64,000 bases of DNA from Callaeas wilsoni (GCA_013398955.1 VWPU01001260.1:18808-82807); one strand, 5' to 3'; shown: positions 36,183-50,203, counted from the stretch's first letter. The notes: generated from the letters alone by a model not told the origin. Numbers and translations are program-made.

Positions 36183-39100
36183 ATTATAATTGTTTTCATT
36201 TTTCTTTAAAAGACATGTAAACTTTGCCTGCCTAAACCACTCTGACACAGAATTAAGATGATGCAGTACTTTTTAGAATGGTCCCAGCTTTCTTGAAACA
36301 AGGTAAGTTTACTTTGAGAATCTGACTATTGCCTCCTTCTTTTGAAATACCCATTCCAGTACAGATTCCAACTTGGGAAGCTGGGATAATACATTTTAGA
36401 TGTGTTATTTCACTATCCATACCACATGAATAAAAAAAGAGAGTCAGAGCATGCTGTAACGGTTGCTTAAACCACTTGTTGCAATACCAAAAACATCCCT
36501 TTGGTAGAATTTTCACTGTAAAGTAGCAGGTAATGAAGATTGGTTTTCTAATTAGTCCAGTTCAGAAACAAAAGAAAATGTGATCAGTCTCATTAAAAAC
36601 ATAACTCTGCTTTTAAAAATTATTCTATCATCTAAAATTGAACAGCTCAAGCTTCCAGTTTATGGGTTTTCCTCATATTTTACAATACTGGGTGTTAAAA
36701 TTTTTACAGATAAACAGGAATTTTCATTGCTCCTTTACAGCAGTTCAGGTGCCACAGGAACATGAATTACCCAAATGGCCAATAGCTAAAGAGTGGACAA
36801 GGTCATTAAAAAGTGCCACCAGAGCAGTGTTTTTGCTGATGTTGTTTTTAGAACAAGTTCAGTAAGGTATGATGTCCTTATCAAGTTGCCACTGCCAAAT
36901 TTCTTGATAGGGTTTGAGGTGTGAGATACATAAACCTGCATTGGTGGGTTAATATGGCCCAAATGTCAGAGGTTAGATTAATACAGACTATTGCTTTAAT
37001 GCACAGTGCAACCTTTGAGATAAGGAGAAAACTTGGAGGTGTGAAGTGAGATTCTGTATAAAGCTGTCATTATTCTCCTCTTAGGCTGAGTGAATGATAC
37101 TGTGCCATGGTGTAAAGAAGTTAAGAGGGGTTACATTCCTTAACATGGCCATTCACAAACTAGTGAGTCAAAGTTTTTTAATCATTAAGTCATTTCTGTC
37201 GGGCTGCTGTTGGCAAAGTGAAGAACATCTAATGTCACATGCTGTTTCCTCTATCCATTGCTTTGTTTGTGGAGAAAATTTTAAATCAGTCATTACAGGA
37301 AATGAGCATATCAAACCCCCATTCTGGTAGAGATGGGAGGGAGGAAAAGGTGATGGGCATGGGGAAAGTGAGGGCCAGATGTGGAAAGAACCTTGAGCAT
37401 CAATTCCAGGACAGTTACTGCCCCTGGAATAGAAGAGTGTTCTAGTTATGTATTTTTCCTGCAAGCTAAAGTAGGATGCATGAGTCAATAAATGGACAAG
37501 TTGACTAACATCCTTCTTAGCTGAATATTTTTGCTTACTACTTGCAGCAGCTCTGAATAAGCTGTATTAGATGATTCCCAATTTTAAGCACTAGAGAAGC
37601 ACAAAGAGGAAACTTAACTTGTAGGTTAGGACTCTGCTCAGTTGGAAGAGGTTTGGAAAGTCTGGACCTTGCATACATAGGACCGCTAACCTGGCAAGAA
37701 CAAGAGAATAACTATGTTGACATTTTCTTGTTAAGTGTGCATTGAAAATCAGTTTATCACAACTATTCAGCTGAGAGTCACTTAGAAATGGGCCAAGGTG
37801 TCTAAATTTTAGTCATTTCACTGAAGCAAAAGTAGTTCTGTATTTCATTCAGGAGACGTGCAGCAAAATTAAGAAGAGCTTATGTCAGAAGTACATTCTC
37901 AGGTAAAGTCAACACCAAAGAGCAAGAACCTCACAGAAGTTGAAATGATGACACTTGTCTGAAACAAGTAGTTTGCAGTGTCACAGGTAACTCCCATTCT
38001 GCCTGTGACAGTCCTGCCTGTTTCCCATACTGCCAGGTTAGCAGAATCATTTTGACTCAAACCTATTTCATTCATCATCTGGCATTGCTGTAATTACATG
38101 AAATGTTGAGTGGTACAGCATTGCAGTGTTTTTTATAGACTGTGAAATGTGTGTGCATAAGTTACACCTTTTACTTGTCAATACTGAAAATCAGGTGGGG
38201 AATACAATGTAGGCGAGTGTCTCTCTATGTGAAACAGTCATACTGAGCTAGGTTAGTGGCTGAAAGCTAAGGAACAATTGGTTTTGTGGGTGAAGAAAGA
38301 ATTTGTTCTATGGCAATGAGATTTTTGACTGATTGTATTTTCTTAAATCTTTATTAAGCATCTCCCATGTTCCACCCTTATGGCCACCAGCTCACCTATG
38401 TATATAAACATGAGCATAATCTCTACACAGTTGTAACAAACAGCTAGGAACATTTTTCTATGCACTACAATACAAAAGCAGTGTCTTAACAGTTGCTTGT
38501 GATGCTTTACTTCCTAAAAATGTGCACAGACTGCCCAGCTTGAAGATGCAAACTGCAATGCTGATATGTAATAATTTCTGTAGACAAGACAGTGGTTAAA
38601 ATTGCTGGATATGCTCCACTTCCCCACTATCACCACCTGCTTTTTTGATTACTCATTACATTCAGCTAAAAATTATTCAAGCCCTATGACAGAATTTTGA
38701 GTTAGATCTACCAAAGGTCTACCAGTTTTTAGTGGCACCTAACCTGCGATTTCAATACATCAGCTTTGCTACCAACACAGTCGGCCTGTGTTGACAAATG
38801 TTCTGTGAGACAGTCCCTCCAGTCATCCCTGCCTTTCTTTTAATATAAGCATTAATGGAGCCTTTCATTTCGTAAGAGGCAATGTGACTTTCCTAACTGA
38901 AAAGAAAGGGTGGTAGAAAAGCTTTTCATCCTTGCAGATACCACTATGTTAGTAAAGTCAACATTTTTATTTCCAAACCAGCTGGATTTTGAGTAGATAA
39001 GGTCCTTCTAGGCCACAGCTGGTCATAGCAAGATACTCAAGAAGAGCTTAAAGGCTTGCCTCAATGCTGTCAGTGATGCCAACAGCTAGTACAATGTGCC

Positions 39101-42100
39101 CTTTTTGCTTTGGAGCTAAAAAAACCCTGAAGTGCAGGAGAGCCTGGTTTATTTCTGTCAAATAGCCACTATGCCTAGGCTGCTAGGGGTGTAGTCTGCC
39201 GTGCCACATTACGTAGCTTTCCCTGAGCTGCTGGTTTCCGGCATGAGCAGGTTTGGGAAGAGGTTTTTCCCATACTGTCTCCTTTCCTCAGCAGAAGAGC
39301 GTCTGAACTATAATAGTTGAAATAACTACACAGCAATGTTGTCTGCTTTCGTCTAGAGGACATGGAGTTTGCAAAAGACACAATTATGTTTTGGCAACAT
39401 AAAAATTAGCTTCAGACAGAGAGGATAACTCCAGACTCTGCCTCATTCTGGCAGAGACATGTGCATCTGTCATTACTTAAATGATGACAGACTTGAGCGG
39501 TTAGATGGTGAGGGGACTTCTTACCTGTGTATTCTCAGTAGAAGATGTAGGCATTTGCTTACGTCTTTCACTGTAAAGAGAATGAGCTGATCATATAGTG
39601 GCTATATTTATAAAGTTCTTGATGGCTTACATACGGCACAGAGAATGTAAACTGAAAAGTTTTTGAATGTATCTTATCATCCCTTAATAGCACACTCCTG
39701 CCCTGCTGGTATAGCAAGTACCCGAAGTTTGCTGCATCCCAGTCGAGTGTCATAAAGTGATTCCCTTCCATTATCCTGGGCAGATGTGCCACATTCCAGC
39801 TTGATAGTCACAAATTCCTCGTTCAAACTGACAGCCCCTTGTACGCACGGGGGGGCTCTCTGATGGATAAGTTCTGGTCTGCAGGGTACCCAAGGCAGGT
39901 GGCACGCAGCCTGTCAGAGGCCTGTGCACCTCAGCTGCTGTCACAACAAAATACCCCTCTGAATTCATTTTCACAGTACTTTTTCTTGGCAGGATTTCAC
40001 TTCCACTTCAGTATCCATCACAGATGGGGTTTTCCATTTGATTTTTCACTTCTTTTGGTTTTTTAAGAACCTGCTCACACAGCACAAGTTTCATTTATAA
40101 GTCACAGATTAGAAGAGTGTGTTTAAAAAGCTACTGCACACTTGTGCAGATCTTTCTTGTGCATCTCACACAGACACATAAGAATTGGTTTCTGCCTCCA
40201 GACTTCATCACCATTTCTCTCGTCATCATGCCTTCCCTGTCAGCCTCTATTACCAAGGGCCAGACAAAGAATTTATGTCCTCCTCCTCCTCAACATTTCT
40301 ATAGCTTTTGCATTTATAGCTAGCCTCTGCCCCACTGTCCTCTCCAGCTCCCTGTATGTCTCCTGGCTTCCCAGTGCAGAGCTGGAGAATCTGTCAACCA
40401 CCAGACAAGTCACACACAAAAGCTGAAGCTACATTTTATTTTACTATGTGCCTGTGTAGGTTCTGCATATACTACAAATGCAAAAAACATGAATCCGAAG
40501 CTTCAGAGAGTAGGCTTAAAATTTATATTTAAACTTTTTTATATTTTAAACACTTCCTCTGTATCTCTTTTCTTTTTAAAATTATTATTCCCAAAACACA
40601 TACCAAAATAGTATTGTACCTGATCTGGCCACAGAATGAGGATCTGCTGATTGTAATCTACACTTGTCTGGTATTGCTCCAAAGCAGTACAAAAGCCTGA
40701 AAGCTACTTTTTTGGGCAAAAAAAATAAGGCCTTTTTTTAAAAACACAAATTGGTTGGTACTCATAGCCTTCTACTCTTAAAACACTGTTTTAAAAAAGC
40801 ACAAGGACCCTGCCTTAACAAATGTCAATTTACATGAAAGAAGATTACAGACAACAAGACAGCACCTTCTGGGAGAAAAAAGAAGATCCTAAACCTCAAC
40901 ACATCAGAAAAAATTTGCATTTTTATGACTAATTCACCAAATCTAAATGAAAAAAATTTTCATTATGGGGAAGGTAGATGGGAAATCTACACTTCTTGAC
41001 CTAGAAAATCACATGGAAGAGAAAACAAGTCATGATACGAACAGCTTTTACTATGGTTCCTATTTCTAATTTATGAAATGCACTGGCTTTGGAACAAAGC
41101 AAGATATGATGGTCATATTTCTGCGTCAATGGGTATTACACACTTGAAAGTCCAGTCCAATAGTCTTAAGGTTATTTAAGCTGCACACTTGCCCTTCGTG
41201 ATTTGTTTGTAGTAGTAAAAGGGCAGAGTTACAGAATAGCCGTAGGATAGCCTTTAGTTTTGGCAGCTTTATTTGGCAGCAATAAAGCATTGAAAGCTGA
41301 ACCTCTTTATATTGAACACAGTCTGGAAGATCACATTTTTGCAGCCACTATTGAAACTTGGTTCCAAAATCACATATGTTCTTCTTCAGAAGTAACTTCT
41401 GAGTCAAACATTTTAATACAGCATTGCATTCAAAGGATACTTCCTTCACCTGCTTGAACAGAGACTCTCTACAGTCTTGCGGAGCATGGACTGACCTGTA
41501 TAATGAGGAATTGCATCCTTCCATCTAAAAAGTTATTTCACTGGAACGGCAGAAAATAACCGCCAGTATGTGGTCAGTAATTTTAAAAAAAATATTTCCA
41601 TTACAGCTACAGTATGTTCTCCCTTACATTTACAGAATATACAAACCAAAGAGTTTACACATTAAACACATGAATTATTTCAAATGTCAGAGCATGAGTT
41701 GGTCCTAAGTGTTTGAGTAGACTTGGCAAGATGGTATAGTAAGTATGAACATCTGGATAACGATTCAGGGGCATGAGCTGGTAAATGGGGTCATTAACTA
41801 TAATACCTAACCCTGCCCTACAGATTAGGAAAAGAGTTTTTAAGATGATTGACCCTGGAGGGGAAACAGAAATATGCATCTTGTGCATCTTGTGCAAGAT
41901 GTTTTTATCTAGGGCCCTCAAACAACCATGTTATCCCAAATGACAACAAAAAAGCATTTGAAAGAGCTGTAAATGGGAAAAATAATTCTGACCCAACTAT
42001 TCCAGATTTACTTATAATGTAGTCAAAAGACTTTCCTCACAGTGTTTCATATCATTTTATTTTACAAAGACAAAAATCATCAGACAGGAAAACCATAGTA

Positions 42101-44485
42101 AGCAACATTTGCCTTTGCCAAATAAAGAATTTACATAAAAGTTTGCAAATAGATTAAAAAAACCCTAAAAACTCAGCCCAGCTTTCTTCAGCTTCTAAAT
42201 CTGATGCACATTACTGGTTTTTGTTTAATTTCAGGTGGTTTCACTGCTACAAGATGAGACCTCATATACCAGAGAGACCAAAATATACTACCTCACTGTC
42301 ATATAATTTAGGTTCAGTCGTACCTCAGACAATATTTTTACAAGGTCACTTTGCAAAAGTATGTCTGGCCTATCCAAATGACAATATTATTTATGCCAAA
42401 GGTTTTGCTTTACAGATGGAAGTATTCCAACCACTGTTTAATAGGCTGTATGGAGAGGCTAAGAAAACATCATTTGTTGCACACACAGCTTAAGTATACA
42501 ATATAGAACTAAAGTGTACAGACTGATCATTGGCAACACGGGCTAAAAGTGGCCTCAGTGAAAAAAGCCACAAAAGCAATGAGCTTCTGAGTTTTCCTCT
42601 CTGATATTATTTTTGGAATTCCTGAGCTTAACCAGAAATATGAATGCACAAGTGAGAAATAGATGTGAATTCAGTAGCTACCTGGATATTAAAAATGCAG
42701 AAAAGATATTTTTCAAAAGGGACTTTGTAACACAGACATATGACTTCACAAGCAGACAGGACAGCACATTCTCAGCTGCAGTCTTAGAAGAGGGAATGGA
42801 TAGGAGAGTAATGACAGGAACTCCAGTAAAAAGCTTTTTAAAAATATAGAGGTGAAGACAATACAGTCTTGAAAGCCAAAGTAATTAGTACCAGGACCAA
42901 GTGTTTCTGAAGGCAATTAGAGTAAAACAAGCATGTTTCTTTCTTCTCAAGCTCTATTCTTAGAAAACGATTTTCGTCCATAGACTTTACTTCTAGTCAA
43001 TCTCTAACAGTTTTTCTGGTAAACTCTAATTCTTTAGGGGCTGCAACTTGTCATTGTTGCTGACTAAAATCATCGTGAAAATTGCTCAGATTACAAAATC
43101 CACACCAGACAAGCACTACCATATACACCAGAACATTATAGCATGTGAAAATCAGCTGGCACCCAAACCATCTCAGTGCATCAGACTCATTAGGAAAGTG
43201 TAATTAAGATTTGGACAAACAGAAGCACAATAGGAGACCCTGAGCGCTGAGGAAGGAGCTGGAAAAGTACTGCATCTGTGTAAGGATCTTAGCCAGGCAG
43301 CCATGGTTCACAGGCCACTGCATAATATTCTGTAATAGTTCTGCTTTCAATATGGAAAATTAATGTTTATTTATCCTACAAAACTGTGGAATAGCTGCCA
43401 TTCTTCCTCTGTTAAAGTGCCATTTAAGTCCATGCTTTCTGACAGCACCAAAACATGCAGAAATCTGGGACTTTTTACCATGTGATAAAAACTACAGCAG
43501 GGTAAGCAACCTTTTCCATTGTTGTTTAATTTTGAGAACACTTCTTGTAAACTGTTGGTCAAAGCAGCAACATTACTGAGACTGGCAGCAGACGGTGGAG
43601 TGTTGCTCTTTCTGTTCTGGCCATTCTGATGTTTTGGTCTGATCTGTATTTCACAAATGTAAGTTGGTCTTTCAGTTGTCAGACCACAGGTTTAGTTCAG
43701 GTTCCAGACAGGAGGGGGAGAAGCAAGTAAAGAACTTCCACAGTGACAAAGTGTTTGCTATTTCCACAGTGTGGCTTTTGGAGTAGTGGTCCCTTGTGAT
43801 CACAGAAAGCCACAAGCATTCAGAGCCATTTGAGTAAGCCAATACGGTATCACACAGCTATGGACAGACAGCATTTGGCTTCTGGACACCCTGTGTGGAA
43901 TGTAGTTTTAGAAGAAAAATATGTTAAACTCTTGGTTAGAGGGCAAGTCCAAAGATATCTCACACAAAGAAAGGCTCACTACCTCAAGTTATCTATTGAT
44001 TTCTACCTTCAATAGCTAAAGTACACATTTATAAATAGTATGAATGCACCTAAAAAGGGAGTTTGGAGGCTGAGGTGCTATTTATTCACAAACTAGTGAA
44101 CTGATTATTGTGCACTATTGCGCACTAATTATTGCACTTCAGAAATATAGACAAAATTAGGAAGAGAGAATACAGGCTGCAGTGCTATTAAGGGAAAAAA
44201 AGGATCCTATTGTACAAAGGCCAAAGAGGACCAAACAAAAGTCTAGAGTCCTTTAACAGCAGTGAATTAATCAAGAATATTTAGTACCAAGGCTACACCA
44301 ACACCTAATGGGGCTACACATGAAACAAATATTCCTGAAACTTCTCTTTTCATGCTTTTTTGGCTCTCTGCTTACATATAGCATCTTATTTCTACTGAGT
44401 TTCCAAATAATAATAACATAGCCACTAAACATCCTTTCAAGTCAGAACAGACAGGATATAATCAGATATACTTCCATAATTTAAG
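36183..44485. other. Intergenic, no gene recognised
   Basis: About 8.3 kb of unique-looking sequence downstream of CWC27. Open frames are short and show no family motif. The AT-rich block at about 40430-42180 contains many polyadenylation-like hexamers on both strands and could be a long 3' UTR or simple AT-rich spacer; sequence alone does not decide. I recognised no CR1 or LTR here. Confidence 0.6.
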
Positions 44486-45215
44486 AGAGAGGTTTGTCTA
44501 ACCTCCCTCCCTCAATACTCCACACGTTTTTTTTTTTCCAGTGCATGACTATTCTTGTCTTCAGAAATATTTTCCTAAAATCTTACCTAAATCTCTCTTG
44601 CTGTAGCACAAGCCGTAACTTCTTGTACCAGTCTGGATGAATAACCTTTTCCGCTCTGCAGCAATATTTCATGTATTGAAAGATTTATCATGTCCTTTTT
44701 CTCCTCTAGGATAAACAATCCCAAAATTTTAGTTCTCTCCCTAACAGTCATGTTTTGTATATCTCTAAATCATTCCTACTAATCTTCTCTGGCTTTTCTC
44801 CCAGCTGGCCTACATTCTTCCTTACCTGTGGTACCTAAGGAAAGCTGGAAACACCAATCTCACCAAAGTCTTATTCATGCTAAGAACAGAGGAATGAATC
44901 TTAACACACAACACCCCTATCTGTTCATCCAGGCATGGGCTTTCCTTTCTCCTCCATTTGCACAGGTTTTTTTAATGATGTTCAGCTTTGAACCTTTATA
45001 ATTCTCAAATTCCTTGCTATTAACCTACTGCTTAGCAGGTTGGGTTTTTTTTTTTATTGTAGCAATTGATTATTCCCAGGAGTGGCATTTGGTATTCATC
45101 TATATTGACCTGCACTCTGTTGTTTTGGTATGTTTTATCAAATAGTTGCAGTCGTCATGAATTTGTCTTGTTCTCCAACGTGCTTGGAAGGCCTTCTAGC
45201 TGTAGTTTCACCAAC
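44486..45215 (-). mobile_element. Ancient CR1/L3-like LINE, antisense
   Basis: On the + strand the landmarks follow the reverse complement of old amniote CR1/L3: ttccagtgcatgactattc, cttcagaaatattttccta, cttacctaaatctctcttgc, tcatgtcctttttctcctct, acagtcatgttttgtat, then (past a drifted middle) gcaattgattattcccagga and gcatttggtattcatctat. The matches are spread and degenerate, indicating an insertion far older than the other CR1s in the window. Confidence 0.72.
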
Positions 45216-47639
45216 TCAATACTTTACATATTGCTTTTCAGAATGCCACATGAGACAGGTCAAACCATCATATGATCAAACTTCATTACTCCTCTACTAC
45301 ATGCAAGTTCTGTTACTCTACACTAGACTTAAATTAGGCAATAAGAGTAAATTTATGCTATCGGAGCTAAGGTCAATTTCATCGTGTTATGAAGAATTAT
45401 ATGAGGGAGGAGAAAAATCTACTCCTTGGAAAGAAAATATATTCTGAGATGCAATTTATCCTTAATATGATATAGACTATGTAAGATAAGAAATGCTTTT
45501 CATATTTGACTAAATCCAGCAGCAATGAACCAAGCTAACACAGAGCTGAGACTTAAAGCCTGATTATCCGTTCAGTTACAGGTATTTCTCTTCCCCAGGT
45601 ATGTCATGAACAATAGCAATATAATGCCTGGCTGCAAACGGCAAGAATTAGTATACCTCGAACCTCAAGTCCTTTAACCTGTCTGAATGAAAGTGTGAAA
45701 GTGAACAAAAAGGCAGCTCTGGGTCTAAACAGAATAGTGTGAAGGAGGTAAACACGCCTGAGCTTTCTTAATCTTTTCGTGTTAGCAAGGGTATGGAGCT
45801 CCTTCTGAAAACAGGGAATCTGTAGAGGCTTCTTCCTTAAGTTGACATACCAAATTGTGTCATGTATACACAGTAACTAAAACAATTTAATTTCCTGTAA
45901 GTCCTCATATGAATGGTTATAATTCCTCTTAGTTCATTAAGCAAAATCCAAGGAAAACAATACCTATTGTCTTGAAAAGTCTGTTGAACTGGGAAGCAAT
46001 TGTTTTTCCATGTTCCTGCTGGTATACCAATACAGTTTAGGGCTATAAGGATTCCATGCACTGCTTTATTCTTGGGGATTAGTAGAGCAATTTGTTACAA
46101 GTGAAAAAATAATGACAGTTGATTCCTGAGAGATATTGGACATATAATGTGATTACTCCTTGGTATCAACACAGTCTTCATGCTCTGCTGTTGATGCCTT
46201 CTGTAGAACTATCCCTTCCCCTACTCAAAATTTTGACCCTTCTTAAGTGAGACACTTCTTGAACAGAGCCACTGCTTTCCTCAGACCCAGATATGATATC
46301 ATCTGAATAAATGAACACTTCTGCATTTCTTCAACAAGTCTTTTTCAGTGGGCATTACCTAATCAGAACAGATGTGGCTATTGTAAGAGTAGTTTGTGCC
46401 TTAGGACTCCAAATTTTTGTTCCCTGGACAATAAGAAACAGCTGGCCAAACAACAGAGATACATCTACAAAAGACACACCAGTCTCATTTTTTTGAAATG
46501 AGAAGATTTTTAGCATGACAAACAAGACTGAAATTTTCTACTGTAGGATTCACAGAAAAAAATCTTTTCAGGTCTAAAGAGAAAGATTAAATATTTATCT
46601 TTTCATAGCTGAATGAAAGCAGTCCTACATCAAGGTTGAACTGGATTCATACTGTATTGCCAGCCTCTTCCCTCCCAGGCAGAACTTAGAACCTGTCAGG
46701 CAAAACCCAGCCATGTCCAAGTGCTGCAGTCTGGGCTGTACTTCTGAAAAGCACATTGCAGAAGCTCAGTCTGTCTTACCTGGAAACACCTGCATGCTGC
46801 TTCAAACACAGGGCTAATGTATCTCCTCTGCTTGCACCTCATTTATGCTGTGATGCTATCCATTGAAAAACAATTCTTTTCCTGTTAGAGCAAAGCACAA
46901 GGTGTCAGAGGTAAAGAGCACTACTTCTTTTTGCACTGGTTGCACCAAAACAGTTGCTTCTCTTTTACCTAACATATTTTTACTTACTTGATATTAGAAG
47001 TTACTGTTACCAAGAAGCTGTGTTTGTTTTGGGGTTTCATTTTTGGCCAAAATCTGTCTTGGAAGAAGACCAAACAGAAAAGCATGTATTAAACCTTCCA
47101 TCTTATTGCATGGGTTTTACAAATATGACATTTTTCTCTTTACAAGTGTTTTTCCATAGCACCCATGCCAAATTTCTCTTAGGCTGTAGGGAGGCAGAAG
47201 ACAGACAGAGACAATGCTATTTGAAAGCAGTTTAACTCACCTCCAAAATAATACAGTTACAGTCTCTTGCTACACTGGCCCATGCTCACCAACAAAACTT
47301 AAATTAAGTGCTTGAAGACAGCACTTCATTGCCCTAAAATCCAACAGAACATATTCCTGCTTAATATTTGGACCCTGATTGCATTTTACATGCAGGTAGA
47401 ACTAGGGGAAGATTTAGGTATTGAGTACTGACATGGTATTTCAAGAGCAGCTCTCAAACTCAGGATTTTGGTTTTAGACTAGCTAGAGACCTAAAAGCCT
47501 TTCTGAAGTACTTGAGAGTTTTGAAACAGACATTGTCTTGAAAGCTCTAAACATTAGACTACATTTCTAATGAGAAAGAAAAAAAAAAAGAAATATCATC
47601 ATGCATTTTGTGATTTTTAAAGGTAGTTTTCTGAATTAT
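45216..47639. other. Intergenic, no gene recognised
   Basis: 2.4 kb of AT-rich sequence. The open frames here (for example 45130-45447 and 46954-47235, + strand) have no motif I can name. No repeat was recognised apart from short A-runs such as the one at 47577-47590. Confidence 0.6.
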
Positions 47640-47740
47640 CTTTCACTAGAAATCTGGGAATATTTTTCTGGAGCAAATGAAGTTGTTGTGACAAGTGCAG
47701 GACCCAGCATTTGGCCCTATTGAGCCCTTTACCAGTTTTT
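47640..47740 (-). mobile_element. CR1 LINE fragment, inverted 5' part
   Basis: The minus strand encodes LNRAKCWVLHLSQQLHL, a clear decayed form of the CR1 ORF2 segment FNKAKCRVLHLGHNNP. It abuts a sense-oriented downstream CR1 part at about 47741, giving a head-to-head arrangement typical of a LINE with inverted 5' end. Confidence 0.8.
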
Positions 47741-48225
47741 CTCCACCTCTGGGGAACCCGGTGTGGGAAGGGCATGGACCTGCAGCAAAGAGTCCAGAGG
47801 AGAGCCACTAAGTTAATCACAGGACTATGAAGACACACCGAGAGAGCTGGGGTTGTTCAGCCTGGAGAACAGAAGGCTTTGTGGAGAGCTTCCAGTACCT
47901 ACAAGAGAAGGTGCAAGGGAACCTACAAGGAAGAAGAAGAGGGACTTCTTACAGGGGCATGTAGTGACAGGACAAACTAAGGAGTGTAGATTCAGATTAG
48001 ATGTTAGGAGGAAATTCTTTACTGTGAGGGTGCTGAGACACTGGAACAGGTTGCCCAGAAAAGTGGGGGATGCCCCATCCCTGGAGGTGTCCAGGGCCAG
48101 GCTGGATGGGGATCTGAGCAATCTGGCCTTGGAGAAGGTGTCCCTGCCCATGGCAGGTGGGTTGAAAGAAGAGGATTTTAAGGTCCTTTTCAATCCAAAC
48201 CATTCTGTGATTCTGTGATTCTAAA
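47741..48225 (+). mobile_element. CR1 LINE 3' end, sense
   Basis: It begins at the CR1 cacctctggggaaccc site (LWGP region) and continues through gacctgcagcaaagagtcca, gggttgttcagcctggaga, attagatgttaggaggaaat, actggaacaggttgcccag and ccctgcccatggcaggtgg to the terminal ccattctgtgattctgtgat repeat. Well preserved, with an intact 3' end, and one of the youngest-looking CR1s here. Confidence 0.95.
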
Positions 48226-49039
48226 TCCATTTGATGCACAAAATAGATTGAATGCAAATACCATTAAAATAGATTCAGATGGATTTTCTTCATTCATGAA
48301 CAATCTGAAGGGTATCATCATATATCATTGGAGGCTGCTGAAAGAAAAGTCTCTGAGATGATTACAGCTTTTTCTCCTTCACCACAATCAACATATTATG
48401 GCAAAATCACAGAGTCAGTAGTCAGTATAGCACAAAAATTAATTATGAACTGTAAGGTAAGGCATTTCTCTGAAGAGGAAGAAAACCATGTTTCATAAAA
48501 TAAAAAGAAGTTTAAAAGCTAATAGGACAGAAAAATCCAACTAAGGTCTCATTCAATCAGTTCTCATGTAAATCAACCTTACAGATAAAAAAAAATATTG
48601 TTGCTGTAGGAAAGTTATTCTCTCTCTCCATCTTCTTAGAAAGTGTTGAATGGAAAGTCAGCTCCCCTCCAAGGAGTCATCAAAGAAATAATTTCATTCT
48701 TATCCTGTAAACTTAATTACTCCATGAAATTAAAACAAAATAAATTACTATGTGAAATAAGTTGTAGTTATTCTTTCAATGTAATTGTCATCATACTCTC
48801 TATTCTGGAGTCATTACTAGACTTCTGCATAGCGTAAAAGGTCAATTTAGCATTATGTGTAGCACAAGAAAAGGAAAAGTTATGAGGGGATAAAACTCAA
48901 ATAGATTACCCAACTCAATTTCTCTATCATTTTTTCTCTCTACTTTTATCATTTTAGGTTTTCTCTAAAAGTTCCTTTCTCCTTGGTCTTCCTTATTTTC
49001 AAGTAGATTTCTTCTATTTCTTTGGGCCACCTTCAATCA

Positions 49040-50203
49040 TTTACTATTAGTTCTGGTGAATCATGGAGTTTCCAGTTGACTGGAAATTAGCAAGTATGAT
49101 GCCAATCTACAAGAGCAGCTGTAAGGCAGATGCAGGGAACTACAGGCCCGTCAGCCTGACTTCAGTGCCAGGGAAGGTTATGGAGCAGATTATCTCGAGT
49201 GTGATCATGCAGTTCGTGCCAGACGACCGGGGGATCAGGCCCAGCCAGCACACATTTGTGAAATGCAGGTCCTGTTTGACCAACCTGGTCTCTTTCTATG
49301 GCAGTGTGACACACTTAGTGGATGAGAAAAGCCTGTGGATGTTGTCTGCTTGGACTTTACTAAAGCCTTTGACACTATCTTCCACCACATTCCGCTGGAG
49401 AAAGTGGCTGCTCGTGGCTTGGACAGGTAGACACTTCATGGGTTAAAAACTGTCTGGATGGCCGGGCCCTGAGAGTGGTTGTGAATGGAGTTATCTCCAG
49501 CCGGTGGCCAGTCACAGCGAGAGTTTTCCAGGGCTCAGTACTGGGGCCAGTCTTGTTTAATACCTTCATTGGTGACCTGGACAAGGGAATTGTGTGTCAA
49601 TTTGCAGGTGATACCAAAGAAGGGTGGAAGTGCTGATCTACTGGAGGCAGAGGGATCTGGACAGGCTGGAGCATGGGCTGAGGGCAGTGGTGTGAGGTTC
49701 AACAAGGCCCAGTGCCGGGCCCGGCCCTTGGGTCACAACAACCCCAGGCAGCTCCACAGGCTGGGGCAGAGTGGCTGGAAAGCTGCCCAGTGGGAAAGGA
49801 CCTGGGGGTGCTGGTGACAGCAGCTGAACATGAGCCAGGGTGTGCCCAGGTGGCCAAGAAGGCCAGTGGCATCCTGGCCTGGATCAGCAATGGTGTGGCC
49901 AGCAGGAGCAGGGCAGGGATGGTCTCCATGTTCTCAGCACTGATGAGGCCACACCTTGAATCCTGCATTCAGTTCTGGGCTCCTCAGTTCAGAAAGGACA
50001 TTGAGGTGCTGGAGTGAGTCCAGAGAAGGGCAACTGAGCTGTGAAAGGGTCTGGAGCGCAAGTCCTGTGAGGAGCAGCTGAGGGAGCCGGTGATGTCTAG
50101 CCTGGAGAAAAGAAGGCTCAGAGGAGATTTTATTGCTGTCTACAATGGCCTGAAATGTGGGTGTAGAAAGATGGGGTCTGTCCCTTCTCCCAGCTAACAA
50201 GTG
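49040..50203 (+). mobile_element. CR1 LINE with reverse-transcriptase remnant, sense
   Basis: The copy starts inside the reverse transcriptase: FPVDWKLASMMPIYK, then NYRPVSLTSVPGKVMEQII and the ..GIRPSQH.. region. The catalytic-aspartate block [12 protein letters not shown] is present only in another frame, so a frameshift lies near 49335-49345. The block around cagggctcagtactggggcc encodes the QGSVLGP motif, and the second catalytic site reads QFAGDTK instead of FADDTK. The late ORF2 region follows to 50.2 kb. Multiple frame breaks and the lost catalytic residue make it dead. The normal CR1 3' UTR is missing; it stops at a short palindrome (50204-50229). Confidence 0.95.

Noticed and set aside
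41877..41903. Doubled gcatcttgt followed by gcaagatgt, a short hairpin
   Set aside because: The stem is only 7 bp and explained by a small tandem duplication. It is not enough to call a functional structure.
40430..42180. AT-rich block with many AATAAA/TTTATT hexamers, considered as the ADAMTS6 3' UTR on the minus strand
   Set aside because: No coding exon of ADAMTS6 was recognised beside it, and hexamers are frequent in AT-rich DNA, so it is left as intergenic.
43371..43562. 63-codon minus-strand frame with an EEEWQLF-type end, considered as an ADAMTS6 terminal exon
   Set aside because: It lacks the cysteine pattern of a thrombospondin or PLAC domain and shows no convincing acceptor site.
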